This document shows, piece by piece, positions 54,578 through 63,915 of a stretch of DNA of 64,000 bases. The position numbers were made by a program, and so were the translations under genes. The DNA comes from Methanobacterium_C sp963845285 (lineage in GTDB: Archaea; Methanobacteriota; Methanobacteria; Methanobacteriales; Methanobacteriaceae). The notes under the pieces are model-generated. The model saw only the letters and a list, made by a program, of their open reading frames with translations, made no database searches and was not told where the DNA came from. The stretch spans positions 1 to 64,000 of the forward strand of contig CAWJRO010000019.1 of assembly GCA_963845285.1 (NCBI GenBank). The letters are read 5' to 3'. The first letter of the stretch is position 1. Every line of letters starts with the position of its first letter.

Positions 54578-54912
54578 GGGACCCTAAAATTTATTTGGAT
54601 GACATACTGGAAGCCATGGGTGCTATAGAGTCTTTTGTGGAAGGAATGGAATTTGAAGAGTTTAAGATGGATGATAAAACGTCCAGTGCAGTTATAAGAA
54701 AATTTGAGATCATAGGGGAGGCAACAAAAAACCTCCCAGAAAATGTAAAACGGGAAAATCCGGAATTACCTTGGAAAGAAATGGCTGGAATGAGGGATAA
54801 ACTTATTCATTTTTACTTTGGAATCAAATACGACTTGGTATGGCATACATTAAAAGATGTCCTTCCCACTATAAGACCTATTTTAATTAAAATTTTAGAG
54901 AGCTATGATTAA
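54574..54912 (+). CDS. hepT: HepT HEPN ribonuclease toxin (DUF86)
   Basis: A 112-residue HEPN toxin with an intact R-x4-H-x-Y motif: Arg74, His79, Tyr81 (RDKLIHFY). The tyrosine is the target of AMPylation by MntA in the characterised pair. It overlaps mntA by four bases, so the two are made together. It likely cleaves tRNA or mRNA when unmodified; shown for relatives, inferred here. Confidence 0.92.
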   Translation: MRDPKIYLDDILEAMGAIESFVEGMEFEEFKMDDKTSSAVIRKFEIIGEATKNLPENVKRENPELPWKEMAGMRDKLIHFYFGIKYDLVWHTLKDVLPTIRPILIKILESYD

Positions 54913-55077
54913 AGACACCTATATTTCCTCCTTAATAATGGTTTAATGAATTGAAAAGTATAGGAAGAAGAAAAGTAGGAAGAACAAGTGATTTTTGCAC
55001 ACTAAACATCTTATTTTAAAAAATTTTTATGTAATTTATATTAATGTGACAACCAATCCCACTATAGAGGCAGAAAC

Positions 55078-55452
55078 ATGGTAAAGTTAGAAGAAAAACA
55101 GAGAAAGGTTAAAGAGAAGTTTCAGGAAATAGCTGACGAGATTAAGGATCAAACCATTTATACTGTGGGTCTTTCACCAAACAGCAAAAGATTCTTTCTG
55201 GATTACGTGTATAAAGATTCAAAATATTACAAATCATTTGATGATTACTTAGATATGGTAGCAGGAAAGATTGCTGAAGAGTTGAATGTTTCAGGTGAAA
55301 ATATCACCTTAAAAGATGTAACTAATAAATTAAACGATTTAGAAAACTCTGACTTTTTGAAGCCTGTCGAGGACAGGGTTTTCATTGAAATTCCTCTGGC
55401 CGATGATTTAGAAGAGATTGAAAATAGGGTTAAAAAGATATTAAGTCCTTAA
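55078..55452 (+). CDS. hypothetical protein, 124 residues
   Basis: Charged protein with helical N- and C-termini and a middle segment YTVGLSPNSKRFFLDYVYKD. No family recognised. A GAGGCAGAAAC leader precedes the ATG. It lies in the toxin-antitoxin/NYN neighbourhood, which suggests accessory status; function unknown. Confidence 0.65.
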   Translation: MVKLEEKQRKVKEKFQEIADEIKDQTIYTVGLSPNSKRFFLDYVYKDSKYYKSFDDYLDMVAGKIAEELNVSGENITLKDVTNKLNDLENSDFLKPVEDRVFIEIPLADDLEEIENRVKKILSP

Positions 55453-55623
55453 TAATTTTTTAATAAATATGATAATCATTAAATATCTTTAACCATTAAA
55501 GATTTTAATAATTAATTAGTAAAAGAACTTGTTGTCACGAAAAAATAGGGATTTACTTGTTCATCACGAAAAACTTAAAAAATTAGAACTCAAAATCTAT
55601 TTAATATCTAGGGATTGTTTAAA

Positions 55624-56178
55624 ATGCAGGAACGTGTCATGATATTCATAGATGGGGCCAATCTCTTCCATGGATGTAACAACTACAAAAAAGGCTATAA
55701 ATTAGACCTATTAAAACTAAGGGATGAACTAACAGCAGGTAAAAAACTTGTAGATGTATATTACTATGGATCCATCCCAGCAAAAAGTTCTGAAAAATTT
55801 GCAGGCCAAAAACGATTTTTGGACATGCTCTGTTACAATGGATTCAAGGTTTCTGCAATTCCCCTTAGGACCCACCGTGTGATTGTGAAATGTGAATACT
55901 GTGGAATGGAAAACCAGACAACTGAACAGGTTGAAAAGGGTGTTGATATTGCACTTGCCACTGATTTAATATCCTTTGCAACAGATGACCAGTACGACAC
56001 GGCCATCCTTGTTTCAGGTGACTATGATTACTTCCGAGCAATTGAAGAGGTTCAAAGACGAGGTAAACGGGTTGAAATAGCTTATTTCGTAACTGAGGGA
56101 ATAAGCGAGGAATTCATACAATTTGCTGATAAATTTACATCTTTAAATGCTATTGCTGATAAAATCAGTAAAAACTAG
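55624..56178 (+). CDS. NYN domain protein (LabA/DUF88 type)
   Basis: A 184-residue PIN-like nuclease domain of the NYN family. Acidic residues are in place: Asp10 (MIFIDGANLFHG), the pair in GVDIALATDL, and SGDYDYFRAI. A CxxC (CEYCGM) lies in the middle. NYN proteins are putative RNases. An upstream in-frame TTG (55615) is possible; ATG 55624 fits the GGGATTG site better. Substrate unknown. Confidence 0.85.
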   Translation: MQERVMIFIDGANLFHGCNNYKKGYKLDLLKLRDELTAGKKLVDVYYYGSIPAKSSEKFAGQKRFLDMLCYNGFKVSAIPLRTHRVIVKCEYCGMENQTTEQVEKGVDIALATDLISFATDDQYDTAILVSGDYDYFRAIEEVQRRGKRVEIAYFVTEGISEEFIQFADKFTSLNAIADKISKN

Positions 56179-56427
56179 GCTTTTATTAGATCACGTGAAG
56201 ATCATATAAGCAACCATGAAGTTAGGATTAACTATATATCTTGATCAACAACAATTAATATATTGTAAGCTATAAAAAATAGCAATAAGTTTTTTTGAAC
56301 GATTTAAGACAGTTTAACATGTGTGTGATCATGAACGTTCAATATCCTTAAAACATGAAAAAAGCGGTAAAGGTTAAATGGATGTGTTAAAAGATATTAA
56401 AACTTTGAAAAAAAGAGGTGTTGTGTT

Positions 56428-56757
56428 ATGAACAAAGATGAAATGTTTTTGAGGCATATTCTGGATCAGATATCGTTTTTAAGGGAACAGTTACTAGGTG
56501 TAGGGCCTGAAAATTTAATGGAAGATCCTCTGCTTCAGAAAACCTGTTTGAGAAGTTTTGATATTATGGGTGAGTCTATTAAAAGTATTTCAGAAGATTT
56601 TAAAGATAATCAATCCGATGCTGATTGGAATAAGATTAATGGATTAATGACTAGGTATAACTATGATAACGGGGTTCAATGGGACATCATGTGGAATTTT
56701 ATTAAAACGGAACTTCCAGAAGTTGAACAGGAAATAGAAAAAGACTTAAATAAATAA
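56428..56757 (+). CDS. orphan HepT-like (DUF86) protein with degenerate active site
   Basis: A 109-residue protein with the DUF86 helical pattern (EMFLRHILDQISFLREQLLG, RSFDIMGESIKSIS, WDIMWNFIKTELPEVEQ). Aligned with the HepT at 54574 on the shared Gly-x-x-(W/Y)-Asp-x-x-Trp segment, Arg, His and Tyr of the R-x4-H-x-Y motif are replaced (GLMTRYNYDNGV). No MntA partner is adjacent. Probably not a ribonuclease; perhaps a decayed toxin, decoy or binding protein. AAAAGAGGTG precedes the ATG. Confidence 0.75.
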   Translation: MNKDEMFLRHILDQISFLREQLLGVGPENLMEDPLLQKTCLRSFDIMGESIKSISEDFKDNQSDADWNKINGLMTRYNYDNGVQWDIMWNFIKTELPEVEQEIEKDLNK

Positions 56758-56825
56758 TCTTTGAAGAATAATTTTAAATTGACTATTTTATATTTTTAAG
56801 AGCTTAAATTAGGTTATCCCTAAAT

Positions 56826-57356
56826 TCAAATATTCTCATCCTGCTTTGATATGCAGAACCGGCACAGTGCGTTGGGATTTTTCTTCTGAACATCTTTCAC
56901 AGGGCACAGATATTCTCCATCATAGTACCTGACCTTAAAACCCCCTGGAAATGGTGTTCCAACGGGGTGAATGGATTCTTCACGGATGAAAGTGGTGTAA
57001 ATTGAGATTAACCTTGCGATTTTGAGAAAGCAGAGTTCCATCTCATTTGTTGCATTATCTTTTTGTTTTTCCAGGACATTTAAGAACTCTTTTAGTTTGT
57101 TAACATCCACAGTTCCTTCATAATACTTTTTATCTTCTTTAATATTTTTTATTCGGGTGAAAAATGCTTTTGTGGATATTTTAAGGAGTTCATCACGATA
57201 TCTGGCGGGTACGTACTTTGCATCAGCCCTTAAAAAAGTATCTGTCCTCATGATATCTTTAATGTGAATATCAGATACTTCTTTTTTTAAAACTGAGAGA
57301 AGTTCATCTTTACGGAGTTTCCCGTTCAGATCAATTTCTTCGATTTTAGCTGCCAT
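56826..57356 (-). CDS. DUF2115 (UPF0305) protein, paralog 1
   Basis: A 176-residue protein of a methanogen-restricted family. The C-terminus carries HPVGTPFPGGFKVRYYDGEY and then CPVKDVQKKNPNALCRFC, whose cysteines suggest a metal site. Function unknown. The gene is followed upstream on the same strand by a second copy at 57540 sharing the same order and motifs. Confidence 0.85.
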   Translation of the reverse strand: MAAKIEEIDLNGKLRKDELLSVLKKEVSDIHIKDIMRTDTFLRADAKYVPARYRDELLKISTKAFFTRIKNIKEDKKYYEGTVDVNKLKEFLNVLEKQKDNATNEMELCFLKIARLISIYTTFIREESIHPVGTPFPGGFKVRYYDGEYLCPVKDVQKKNPNALCRFCISKQDENI

Positions 57357-57539
57357 TTCTATCCCATTTAATCTTACCTACATCTAATGAATCTATGTTT
57401 GGTTTATTTTACCATGAAACTAATCTGGTTAGCCCTACCCATTGAAACTTAATGCCTGATTATTCCTCACTGATCATGTAAAATGAAATAATCAATCAGA
57501 TGTTTAATGAATTTTTATCTGGACATTATTGTTTGGACG

Positions 57540-58088
57540 TTAAATACCTTCTTCCTGCTTGGCAATACAGAAACCGCACACTGCACCAGGATTATCTTTC
57601 TGTTTTTCTTTTACAGGACAGAGATACTCACCATCATGGAACTTGACCTCAAAACCTCCTGGAAATGGTGTTCCCACAACATGAATAGGTTCCTCAAGCA
57701 CGAAGCTTGTGTAAAGAGACATAATGGTGTACAATTTGGAGAAGCACGGATCAAAATTTCCTTCAATTTCAAGCTGAGCCCTCTGATCCCCTAAAAGCTT
57801 CAAAGCCTTTTTAAACTCATCTAAATCCACATAACCCTCATGATGAGATTTATCATTTTTTAAATCAGTTACGCGCAGGATAAATCCTTCAACATATGCT
57901 TTTCTATATCCTTCCCTGTAACTGGCCTGCACGTACTTAGCATCTTCTCTTAAAAAAGCACAAGCCCTCATAATATCCATTATATAAATATTTGAGACTT
58001 CTTCTTTTAAAACAGACAGCAGATCTACCTTTTTAATTTCCTGAGAAAGATCGAATAAATTCTCGATTTCTAACATATTAATCATCAT
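57540..58088 (-). CDS. DUF2115 (UPF0305) protein, paralog 2
   Basis: A 182-residue paralog of the gene at 56826, with HVVGTPFPGGFEVKFHDGEY and CPVKEKQKDNPGAVCGFC at the C-terminus and a similar N-terminal DLLSVLKEEVSNIYIMDIMR. A local duplication that has diverged well. It lies directly after hel308 (23 bases), perhaps in the same transcript. Function unknown. Confidence 0.85.
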   Translation of the reverse strand: MMINMLEIENLFDLSQEIKKVDLLSVLKEEVSNIYIMDIMRACAFLREDAKYVQASYREGYRKAYVEGFILRVTDLKNDKSHHEGYVDLDEFKKALKLLGDQRAQLEIEGNFDPCFSKLYTIMSLYTSFVLEEPIHVVGTPFPGGFEVKFHDGEYLCPVKEKQKDNPGAVCGFCIAKQEEGI

Positions 58089-58111
58089 TTTTATTTCAAT
58101 ATTCCCTTTAA

Positions 58112-60184
58112 TCAGTCACTTTTATACCTGTTCATTATAGTTTCAGCAGTTTTAGGTCCAATTCCATCTATTTTAACAAGCTCTTCCTTTGTAACATTCT
58201 TCAAATCAGATCCAAAAACATTTACAAGTGCCCTAGCTCTTCTACGGCCTAAACGTTTGATACTTACAACCATTGGAACTATGTCGTCTTTTACTCCATA
58301 GTACAGCCTTGCAGATAAAACATCAAGTGAGTTTAAACCAGAATAAACACCCAGAACTTCACAGATTCGTTTGAAGAACTTCACCAGCAGGGATGCCTCG
58401 TATGAAGACCTCCTTGTTGAGGCAGCATAGACATTGAAAGCGTTTTCAATTTCGTATTCATTCCTCTCATTCATCCACTCTATAAGGGTTGCTGCAGTGG
58501 CCTCGCTGTTTCCAATATCCACTATAAACACTCCTTCCTTATTCAACCGTTCCCTTACAGGCTCTTTACTTTTACGGCCCTTGAATGATATCACAGGCAT
58601 GTCAGGAGTTTTGCTTATTTCATATATGAGCTTATAGATGTCTATTTCCCCATCCATTTTTGCAAATTCCCTCAGCCTAACTGCTGTTTTAACAGCGTAA
58701 TTGCTTTTTGCAATTAACATTCCAAATTCGGTTGTTTTAATTCCTTCAGGTATTGTTTGAAGTATTCCATTTTGTATCAAAAATTCCAGGGCCTGATTTA
58801 TTTCATATTCCATGGAATCTGCTGAAAATGCGGATAAATAATCGTTGTTGCTCATCTGGAACCCGTAAAATGTGCTTCCAAAGAACTCAAGTATATCCTG
58901 AGGATTTCTTGCAAGGGTGGAGGCTATTTGGGTTATTATCTGTTTGTAAACAGCATCCTTGTTTTCGATAAGTTTTGAGTGGGTTGTTTCTATTTCTCCG
59001 TACACATAATGGTCTTTGAGGTTGTCGGCTTCATCAATGCTCTTTGCAATTAAATAGGAGTATCCCTCGGTGTCATAACCGGGACGGCCTGCCCTTCCAG
59101 ACATCTGTTCATAGTCAAAGACTGGAATTGGTTGAGGGCCCTGGCTTGTCCAGCGGGTGTAATCCCTTATAACAACGTTTTTAGAGGGTAAGTTCACACC
59201 GTACATCAAACTAGGGGTGGCTGTTATCATATAAATATTTCCAGCCCTGAATTCTTCCTCAATTATTTCCTTCTGTTTATCAAATAGGCCGGCATGGTGG
59301 AATGCAATACCGCTTTCAACGCATTCTGCAAGTTTCAGGCATACTGCAGTTGGTAGTGAACCTCTCTTTTTAGGCACGTCCAGTATCTTTTCTGCAACTT
59401 CTTTGAAGACTTTTTTCCTGTCAGCTGGAATTTTCTGTTTTATCTTGCCGGCTATGTAATTTGCAAGGGACTCTGTGAACCTTCTTGTTGACACGAAGAC
59501 CAGTATCTGGGATGATTCTTCGATGGATGTATTTAAAACTCGTAAAATAACATCATTCTTGTTTTTAGTCTCCATCTCCTCGGTTGTGAGCACATCTTTG
59601 TAGAGGGGTACCGGACGGTAATCATGCTCAACAACATGTGCATCCAACCATGAGGAAAGTTCGGGCATGTTCTGTAGAGTTGCTGAAAGTGCTATGATCC
59701 TCATGCCTGGATTCAATATCCTTGAACGGGTTATTGCACATTCAATGGTTGGACCCCTTGAGTACTCACCAATCATGTGAAATTCGTCCACAATAAGGAG
59801 GTCTATCTCACGTAAGGTGTTCCATGAAAAACGTGTGATGGCATCGAAGGATTCAAAGACCATAACTGCCAGATCAGATGATGAAGGATGTTTTCCAACG
59901 CTGATATCAAATTTTTCAAACTTTTTAAACTCCTTAACCTTTTCATTTTGGATGGATATGAGTGGAACAGCATACACGACTTTACCGCCGTTTAAAATAG
60001 TATTTAAAGCTGCCATAACTCCCAGCAGTGTTTTTCCACTGGCAGTTGGTATTGCTATTATGTAGTTGGTACTGTCCTCAACGAACCCAGAGTCAACAAC
60101 TGCCTTCTGGGCAGGGTTCAGCTCCTTTATTTGAGGATAACATTCTTTAATTATGTCTTTAATCTCGCTTTTTAAAGTGTCCAT
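58112..60184 (-). CDS. hel308: ATP-dependent DNA helicase Hel308
   Basis: Superfamily 2 3'-5' helicase of 690 residues acting at stalled forks. Motif I is IAIPTASGKTLLG (about 43-55), motif II VDEFH, and motif VI QMSGRAGRPGYD. The C-terminal winged-helix and ratchet regions lead to a helix-hairpin-helix (VKIDGIGPKTAETIMNRY). Length is normal. In archaea Hel308 works in fork repair and recombination control. Confidence 0.95.
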   Translation of the reverse strand: MDTLKSEIKDIIKECYPQIKELNPAQKAVVDSGFVEDSTNYIIAIPTASGKTLLGVMAALNTILNGGKVVYAVPLISIQNEKVKEFKKFEKFDISVGKHPSSSDLAVMVFESFDAITRFSWNTLREIDLLIVDEFHMIGEYSRGPTIECAITRSRILNPGMRIIALSATLQNMPELSSWLDAHVVEHDYRPVPLYKDVLTTEEMETKNKNDVILRVLNTSIEESSQILVFVSTRRFTESLANYIAGKIKQKIPADRKKVFKEVAEKILDVPKKRGSLPTAVCLKLAECVESGIAFHHAGLFDKQKEIIEEEFRAGNIYMITATPSLMYGVNLPSKNVVIRDYTRWTSQGPQPIPVFDYEQMSGRAGRPGYDTEGYSYLIAKSIDEADNLKDHYVYGEIETTHSKLIENKDAVYKQIITQIASTLARNPQDILEFFGSTFYGFQMSNNDYLSAFSADSMEYEINQALEFLIQNGILQTIPEGIKTTEFGMLIAKSNYAVKTAVRLREFAKMDGEIDIYKLIYEISKTPDMPVISFKGRKSKEPVRERLNKEGVFIVDIGNSEATAATLIEWMNERNEYEIENAFNVYAASTRRSSYEASLLVKFFKRICEVLGVYSGLNSLDVLSARLYYGVKDDIVPMVVSIKRLGRRRARALVNVFGSDLKNVTKEELVKIDGIGPKTAETIMNRYKSD

Positions 60185-60610
60185 TTTGATCAGGCCCTGC
60201 TAAAAGATCTTTGATACTAAAATCATGATTTATTAAAAACTAAACTTCAAACTTTAAATTGTGATATTTAATTAATAGTATGATTGTCTAGGGATAAAGA
60301 CATTAAAATATATATGGTTTTCAATGAATCTTAAAAACTGAATAATAAATGTATAATGGAAATTAGAAGGTTATGGGATCAAATTTGGGGTTAAATAGAT
60401 TTTAAAAGTTAGCACCCTCTATTAAATAATTTAAAAGAGTATCACGGTCAGGTAGATATGGGAAAAATTTAGCATTGTTTAGGAATAGGTTAGAGGTTTA
60501 TCGCTTTCGGGTAGATAGATGAAAAGTTTAGCACTGTCGGGGGATAAGTGAAAAGTTTAGTTCCATTTAGGCAACTGAAAATAAGAAATTAAAAAGAATT
60601 AGAAAGTATT
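60185..60610. other. gene-free spacer with degenerate tandem repeats
   Basis: From about 60400 to 60570 there are four or five loose copies of a 40-60 bp unit containing GGGTAGATA and AAAAGTTTAGCACTGT. It is G-richer than other spacers. No frame is supported; origin unclear. Confidence 0.5.
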
Positions 60611-60910
60611 TTAAAGTTCTAAATTACTTTTCCTTGCCATTATAAAACTGAAACCGAGTAAAGAGCTTAGAATAGTTATTTTTAGTATTGTTCCTATTCT
60701 AGATATTTCAAAGGGAGGTACTGTTAACTGCGGAATGTTTAATAGAACTAAACTTCCATGTTCCATTAAGGGATTATGTGCTGTGTTTTCGCAGCCAAAT
60801 TCATTTCTGCTGTTTCTGGAGGTTGCATTTGAATTTTTTGCTGCAGCTGCCCCGAAAGTTGCTGTTAACAACATAAAAATAAGGATTACCAAACAAACTT
60901 TGTTATCCAA
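60611..60910 (-). CDS. small exported membrane protein, unknown
   Basis: A 99-residue protein with a signal peptide (residues 4-23, LVILIFMLLTATFGAAAA), an Asn/Ser-rich middle and a C-terminal transmembrane helix (about 72-91) followed by RKS. This layout suggests an outside-facing peptide held by its tail. The start is TTG with AAGGTGA upstream. It follows moaC by about 35 bases. No family recognised. Confidence 0.6.
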   Translation of the reverse strand: MDNKVCLVILIFMLLTATFGAAAAKNSNATSRNSRNEFGCENTAHNPLMEHGSLVLLNIPQLTVPPFEISRIGTILKITILSSLLGFSFIMARKSNLEL

Positions 60911-60944
60911 TTTTTCACCTTCTAAAAATTATTCTAAACCTTTT

Positions 60945-61415
60945 TTATTTCTTCTCTTTTTTGACAACAACTATATCTGAAATATTTGTTGATGGATACT
61001 GGCCATTTTCATCCTTTTCAACACTTTTGACCATGTCCCAAATTGTTAAAAGTCCAACACTTACTCCTGTAAGTGCTTCCATTTCCACACCGGTTTTACC
61101 AACAGATTTCACAGATACATCCATTTCTATGGCATCTGTGCCAATGTTAAAGTCGACTTCCACGCCGGTTATCCTCAGTGAGTGGCAGAGGGGTATAAGA
61201 TGGTGTGTTGATTTAACAGCTCCTATGGCTGCTATTTGGGCTGTTGTAAGTACATTACCCTTTTTTATTTCTTCTTTTTTTATCAGGTTTATTGTACTTT
61301 CTTTCAGGTTTATTCTGCCCCTTGCGGTTGCACTTCTTTTTACAACTGGTTTATTCCCAACTTCAACCATATGAACACCGCCTTCTGTAAGGTGTGTAAA
61401 TGTTTTTTCTTTCAT
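60945..61415 (-). CDS. moaC: cyclic pyranopterin monophosphate synthase
   Basis: Converts the MoaA product to cyclic pyranopterin monophosphate in molybdopterin synthesis. Family motifs are AAIGAVKSTHHLIPLCHSL, then KTGVEMEALTGVSVGLLTIWDMVKS in parts. Length of 156 residues is normal. AGGAGATGG precedes the ATG. Needed for the tungsten or molybdenum formylmethanofuran dehydrogenases of methanogens. moaA is not in the window. Confidence 0.95.
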   Translation of the reverse strand: MKEKTFTHLTEGGVHMVEVGNKPVVKRSATARGRINLKESTINLIKKEEIKKGNVLTTAQIAAIGAVKSTHHLIPLCHSLRITGVEVDFNIGTDAIEMDVSVKSVGKTGVEMEALTGVSVGLLTIWDMVKSVEKDENGQYPSTNISDIVVVKKEKK

Positions 61416-61731
61416 TTATCCATCTCCTGCCTGAATTTGGATTCAAGTGTCTTTTATTCTATTGAATTTGAATGTCAAGGTTAAGTTCTATTGAATTTGA
61501 ATTTCATAGGTTAAGAAAGATCATATATCTAGTACATCAGAATATCAATATTAGGTATCAATATTAAGGTACAATCAGAATTATAGGTACAATCAGAATT
61601 GTTAAATAAGTAACTTCTTTAATAAATCATTTTATATTAATTTCAATCTTTTATAAAATCATAATAGTCAATCTATATAAAAAACTTAATTATTTATAAA
61701 AAAACTTAATCAAATCTCTGATTTTTTAATT
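61416..61731. other. spacer with short direct repeats
   Basis: TTCTATTGAATTTGAAT occurs twice (about 61455-61505), and GGTACAATCAGAATT twice (about 61566-61600). No gene. The moaC promoter is probably here. Confidence 0.5.
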
Positions 61732-62859
61732 TCAAGACGTTTTTGTCTGTTTAATTTCAATATCATGATTCTGGTTTAGAATGGTTCCATCCATTCTTAC
61801 TATGACCACATCAAATTCAATATCATATTTTTCATGACACAGATCTTTAATAGCTTTTGCTATGCTGTTAAAAACAGGATAAACAAGATTTTCTTCATCA
61901 AGAAGGTCGATCATATCTTCTGTTGTATTGGATTCAAAAATACGCTTTATTAATCTGTTACTTGCACCTGAAAGTGCAGTATGTGCAGTTATTATTTCAC
62001 GCCGTCCATCTGCAACACTGTGTTTGGTGTTGAATATCCCTGCAGCGATTTTAATGAGCTTTCCTGCATGTCCAAAGAGGGTTATCCTTTTTACATCTGC
62101 ATCTGATGCTTCAGATAACATATATCCAACAAAATTACTCATCTGAACTATCTGGTCATTGTCAACGTTTAAAACCTTTTTTGCAAGTTTTTCCCCGATA
62201 TTTCCAGGTACAAAAATAAGATCTTCATATCCCTGGGCTAATGCAATATCGATTTGACATTTCAGGGATTCTTTATAACTTTTAGAGGACATTGACCTTG
62301 CAATGCCTGTTGTCCCCAGAATTGAAATTCCATTTACTATTCCAAGACGTGGATTCATGGTCCTTTTGGCTATTTCTCGGCCTTGAGGAACGTTTATGGT
62401 AACAAAAACACCTTTTACATTTGGAAATATTTCGTTAAGTGTATTTTGAATGTTTGACCGGATCATGTCCTGTGGAACAGGATTTATAGCGGCTTCACCT
62501 GCAGGAATCTGGAGTCCTGGTTTTGTAACGGTTCCGATGCCTTCACCGCCTTTTATGGTTACACCGTGGCTGTTTTTGATCTCGACATCTGCAAAGATTT
62601 CAAGATTTTTTGTAACGTCAGGGTCGTTGTAGGGTCTTTTAATTACAGAGGCCCTTCCTGAGTTTTCAGTTAATTTTTCGCAATGTTCAACGTCAATTTC
62701 GAGGTATCCCTTGGGTGTTTTGATCTTAACAAGTTTTACTTCCTCTTTTATGGATAGAAGAGCTGCAAGTGCGGCTGCAGTTGCCGCACTTCCTGTTGTG
62801 ATCCCGTATTCAACCCCATCTATATGGAGATTGTTTGTTGTTGTGTCGTTGTTTTCCAT
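61732..62859 (-). CDS. cbiD: cobalt-precorrin-5B C1-methyltransferase
   Basis: Methylates C1 in the anaerobic cobalamin pathway. The N-terminal GITTGSAATAAALAAL is the CbiD signature. Later KGGEGIGTVTKPGLQIPAGE and GILGTTGIA-type glycine loops follow. Length of 375 residues is typical. Supports corrinoid synthesis for methyl transfer in methanogenesis. No ribosome binding site is clear at the first ATG. Other cbi genes are not in the window. Confidence 0.93.
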   Translation of the reverse strand: MENNDTTTNNLHIDGVEYGITTGSAATAAALAALLSIKEEVKLVKIKTPKGYLEIDVEHCEKLTENSGRASVIKRPYNDPDVTKNLEIFADVEIKNSHGVTIKGGEGIGTVTKPGLQIPAGEAAINPVPQDMIRSNIQNTLNEIFPNVKGVFVTINVPQGREIAKRTMNPRLGIVNGISILGTTGIARSMSSKSYKESLKCQIDIALAQGYEDLIFVPGNIGEKLAKKVLNVDNDQIVQMSNFVGYMLSEASDADVKRITLFGHAGKLIKIAAGIFNTKHSVADGRREIITAHTALSGASNRLIKRIFESNTTEDMIDLLDEENLVYPVFNSIAKAIKDLCHEKYDIEFDVVIVRMDGTILNQNHDIEIKQTKTS

Positions 62860-62965
62860 GTTGTTTTCGAGTTTTTTTAGGTCAAGTTCTGTTATTAGGG
62901 GTTTAAATATAATATAATTAGTATTATCTATATTATATTCTGTTATATCCCTATTTTTAAGCTGT

Positions 62966-63220
62966 TTAACTTAACTCTTCTTTAATAGCTGCTACTAACT
63001 CTTCTTTACTTGGTGCTCCTACGAATTTCACAACACCGTTTAGGGCGATTGCAGGAACAGCCATTAGTCCGTATTCTCTAGCTTTTTCTTGGTCAATTGA
63101 TATATCGATTTTTGTAACTTCAAGGTCATCTATCTCTTTTTTAACTTCATCCACCAGTTCAATGGCCATTGGGCAGTATGGGCATGAGGGGGATGTAAAT
63201 ACTTCAACTTTAACTACCAT
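62966..63220 (-). CDS. glutaredoxin-like thioredoxin (MJ0307 type)
   Basis: An 84-residue thioredoxin fold with redox motif CPYC (Cys13, Cys16, in TSPSCPYCPMA) and cis-proline in MAVPAIALNG. This is the small archaeal type reduced by a dedicated flavin reductase. The ATG is preceded by GGTGAAA. It likely maintains thiols of metabolic enzymes; partners unknown. Confidence 0.92.
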   Translation of the reverse strand: MVVKVEVFTSPSCPYCPMAIELVDEVKKEIDDLEVTKIDISIDQEKAREYGLMAVPAIALNGVVKFVGAPSKEELVAAIKEELS

Positions 63221-63915
63221 GTTTTCACCTCGTATACAATATTCTCTTTTTAATTAAATATAACCTTTAAATAAATACTATATATATTATTTATAAGCTT
63301 AGGTCTTTAGTATGTGTTATTGTATATACTTTTTCTTTTGCATATGATTACTGGAGAATGAAGATTCTGGTTTTTGTTTCAAGAGAGTTAATGTTTAAGT
63401 TGTGGTGTCATCGAGGTATAATTTATCTGTTATGGGAATTAAGTGCTATTTATTGGTTTTTATCATGCAATTAAAGTGATTTTGGAGTTTTTGTTTCTTA
63501 TACCTATTTAAAGTTCTTTGTTGATGTTATCTTTAATATGTTTATTAGTCCTGTTTGATGTATAAATTTCTAATTTTAGTCTGGTTCAACTCTTTTGCCA
63601 TAAAAGTTGATTTAATAGTATTATCTATTTTCCTTTAACATTAATAAATATTTTATTTTGTAAACATTTTATGAGGAGTTAAGAAATATAAAAGAAGAAA
63701 TAAGTGCTTTAGTTCCTCAAAAATTCCGGAACTTATTCTAAAATGATCCTAAATGTTTTAATCAATTCTATTAACTGTACTCTATAATCAAAAGTTTCTA
63801 CCTACTATTACTAATAGATATTTCTACCATAAAGACGTATATTAAACAAGAGATTAAAATAATAAATGAATAAATTAAGTATTAAACACATTTTTAAGAC
63901 CATCATGGTGATAAA
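63221..63915. other. gene-free spacer
   Basis: About 695 bases, AT-rich, with the divergent promoter of the glutaredoxin gene (TATATATTATTTA near 63280-63292). I see no frame, repeat or RNA signal that I can support. Confidence 0.4.
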
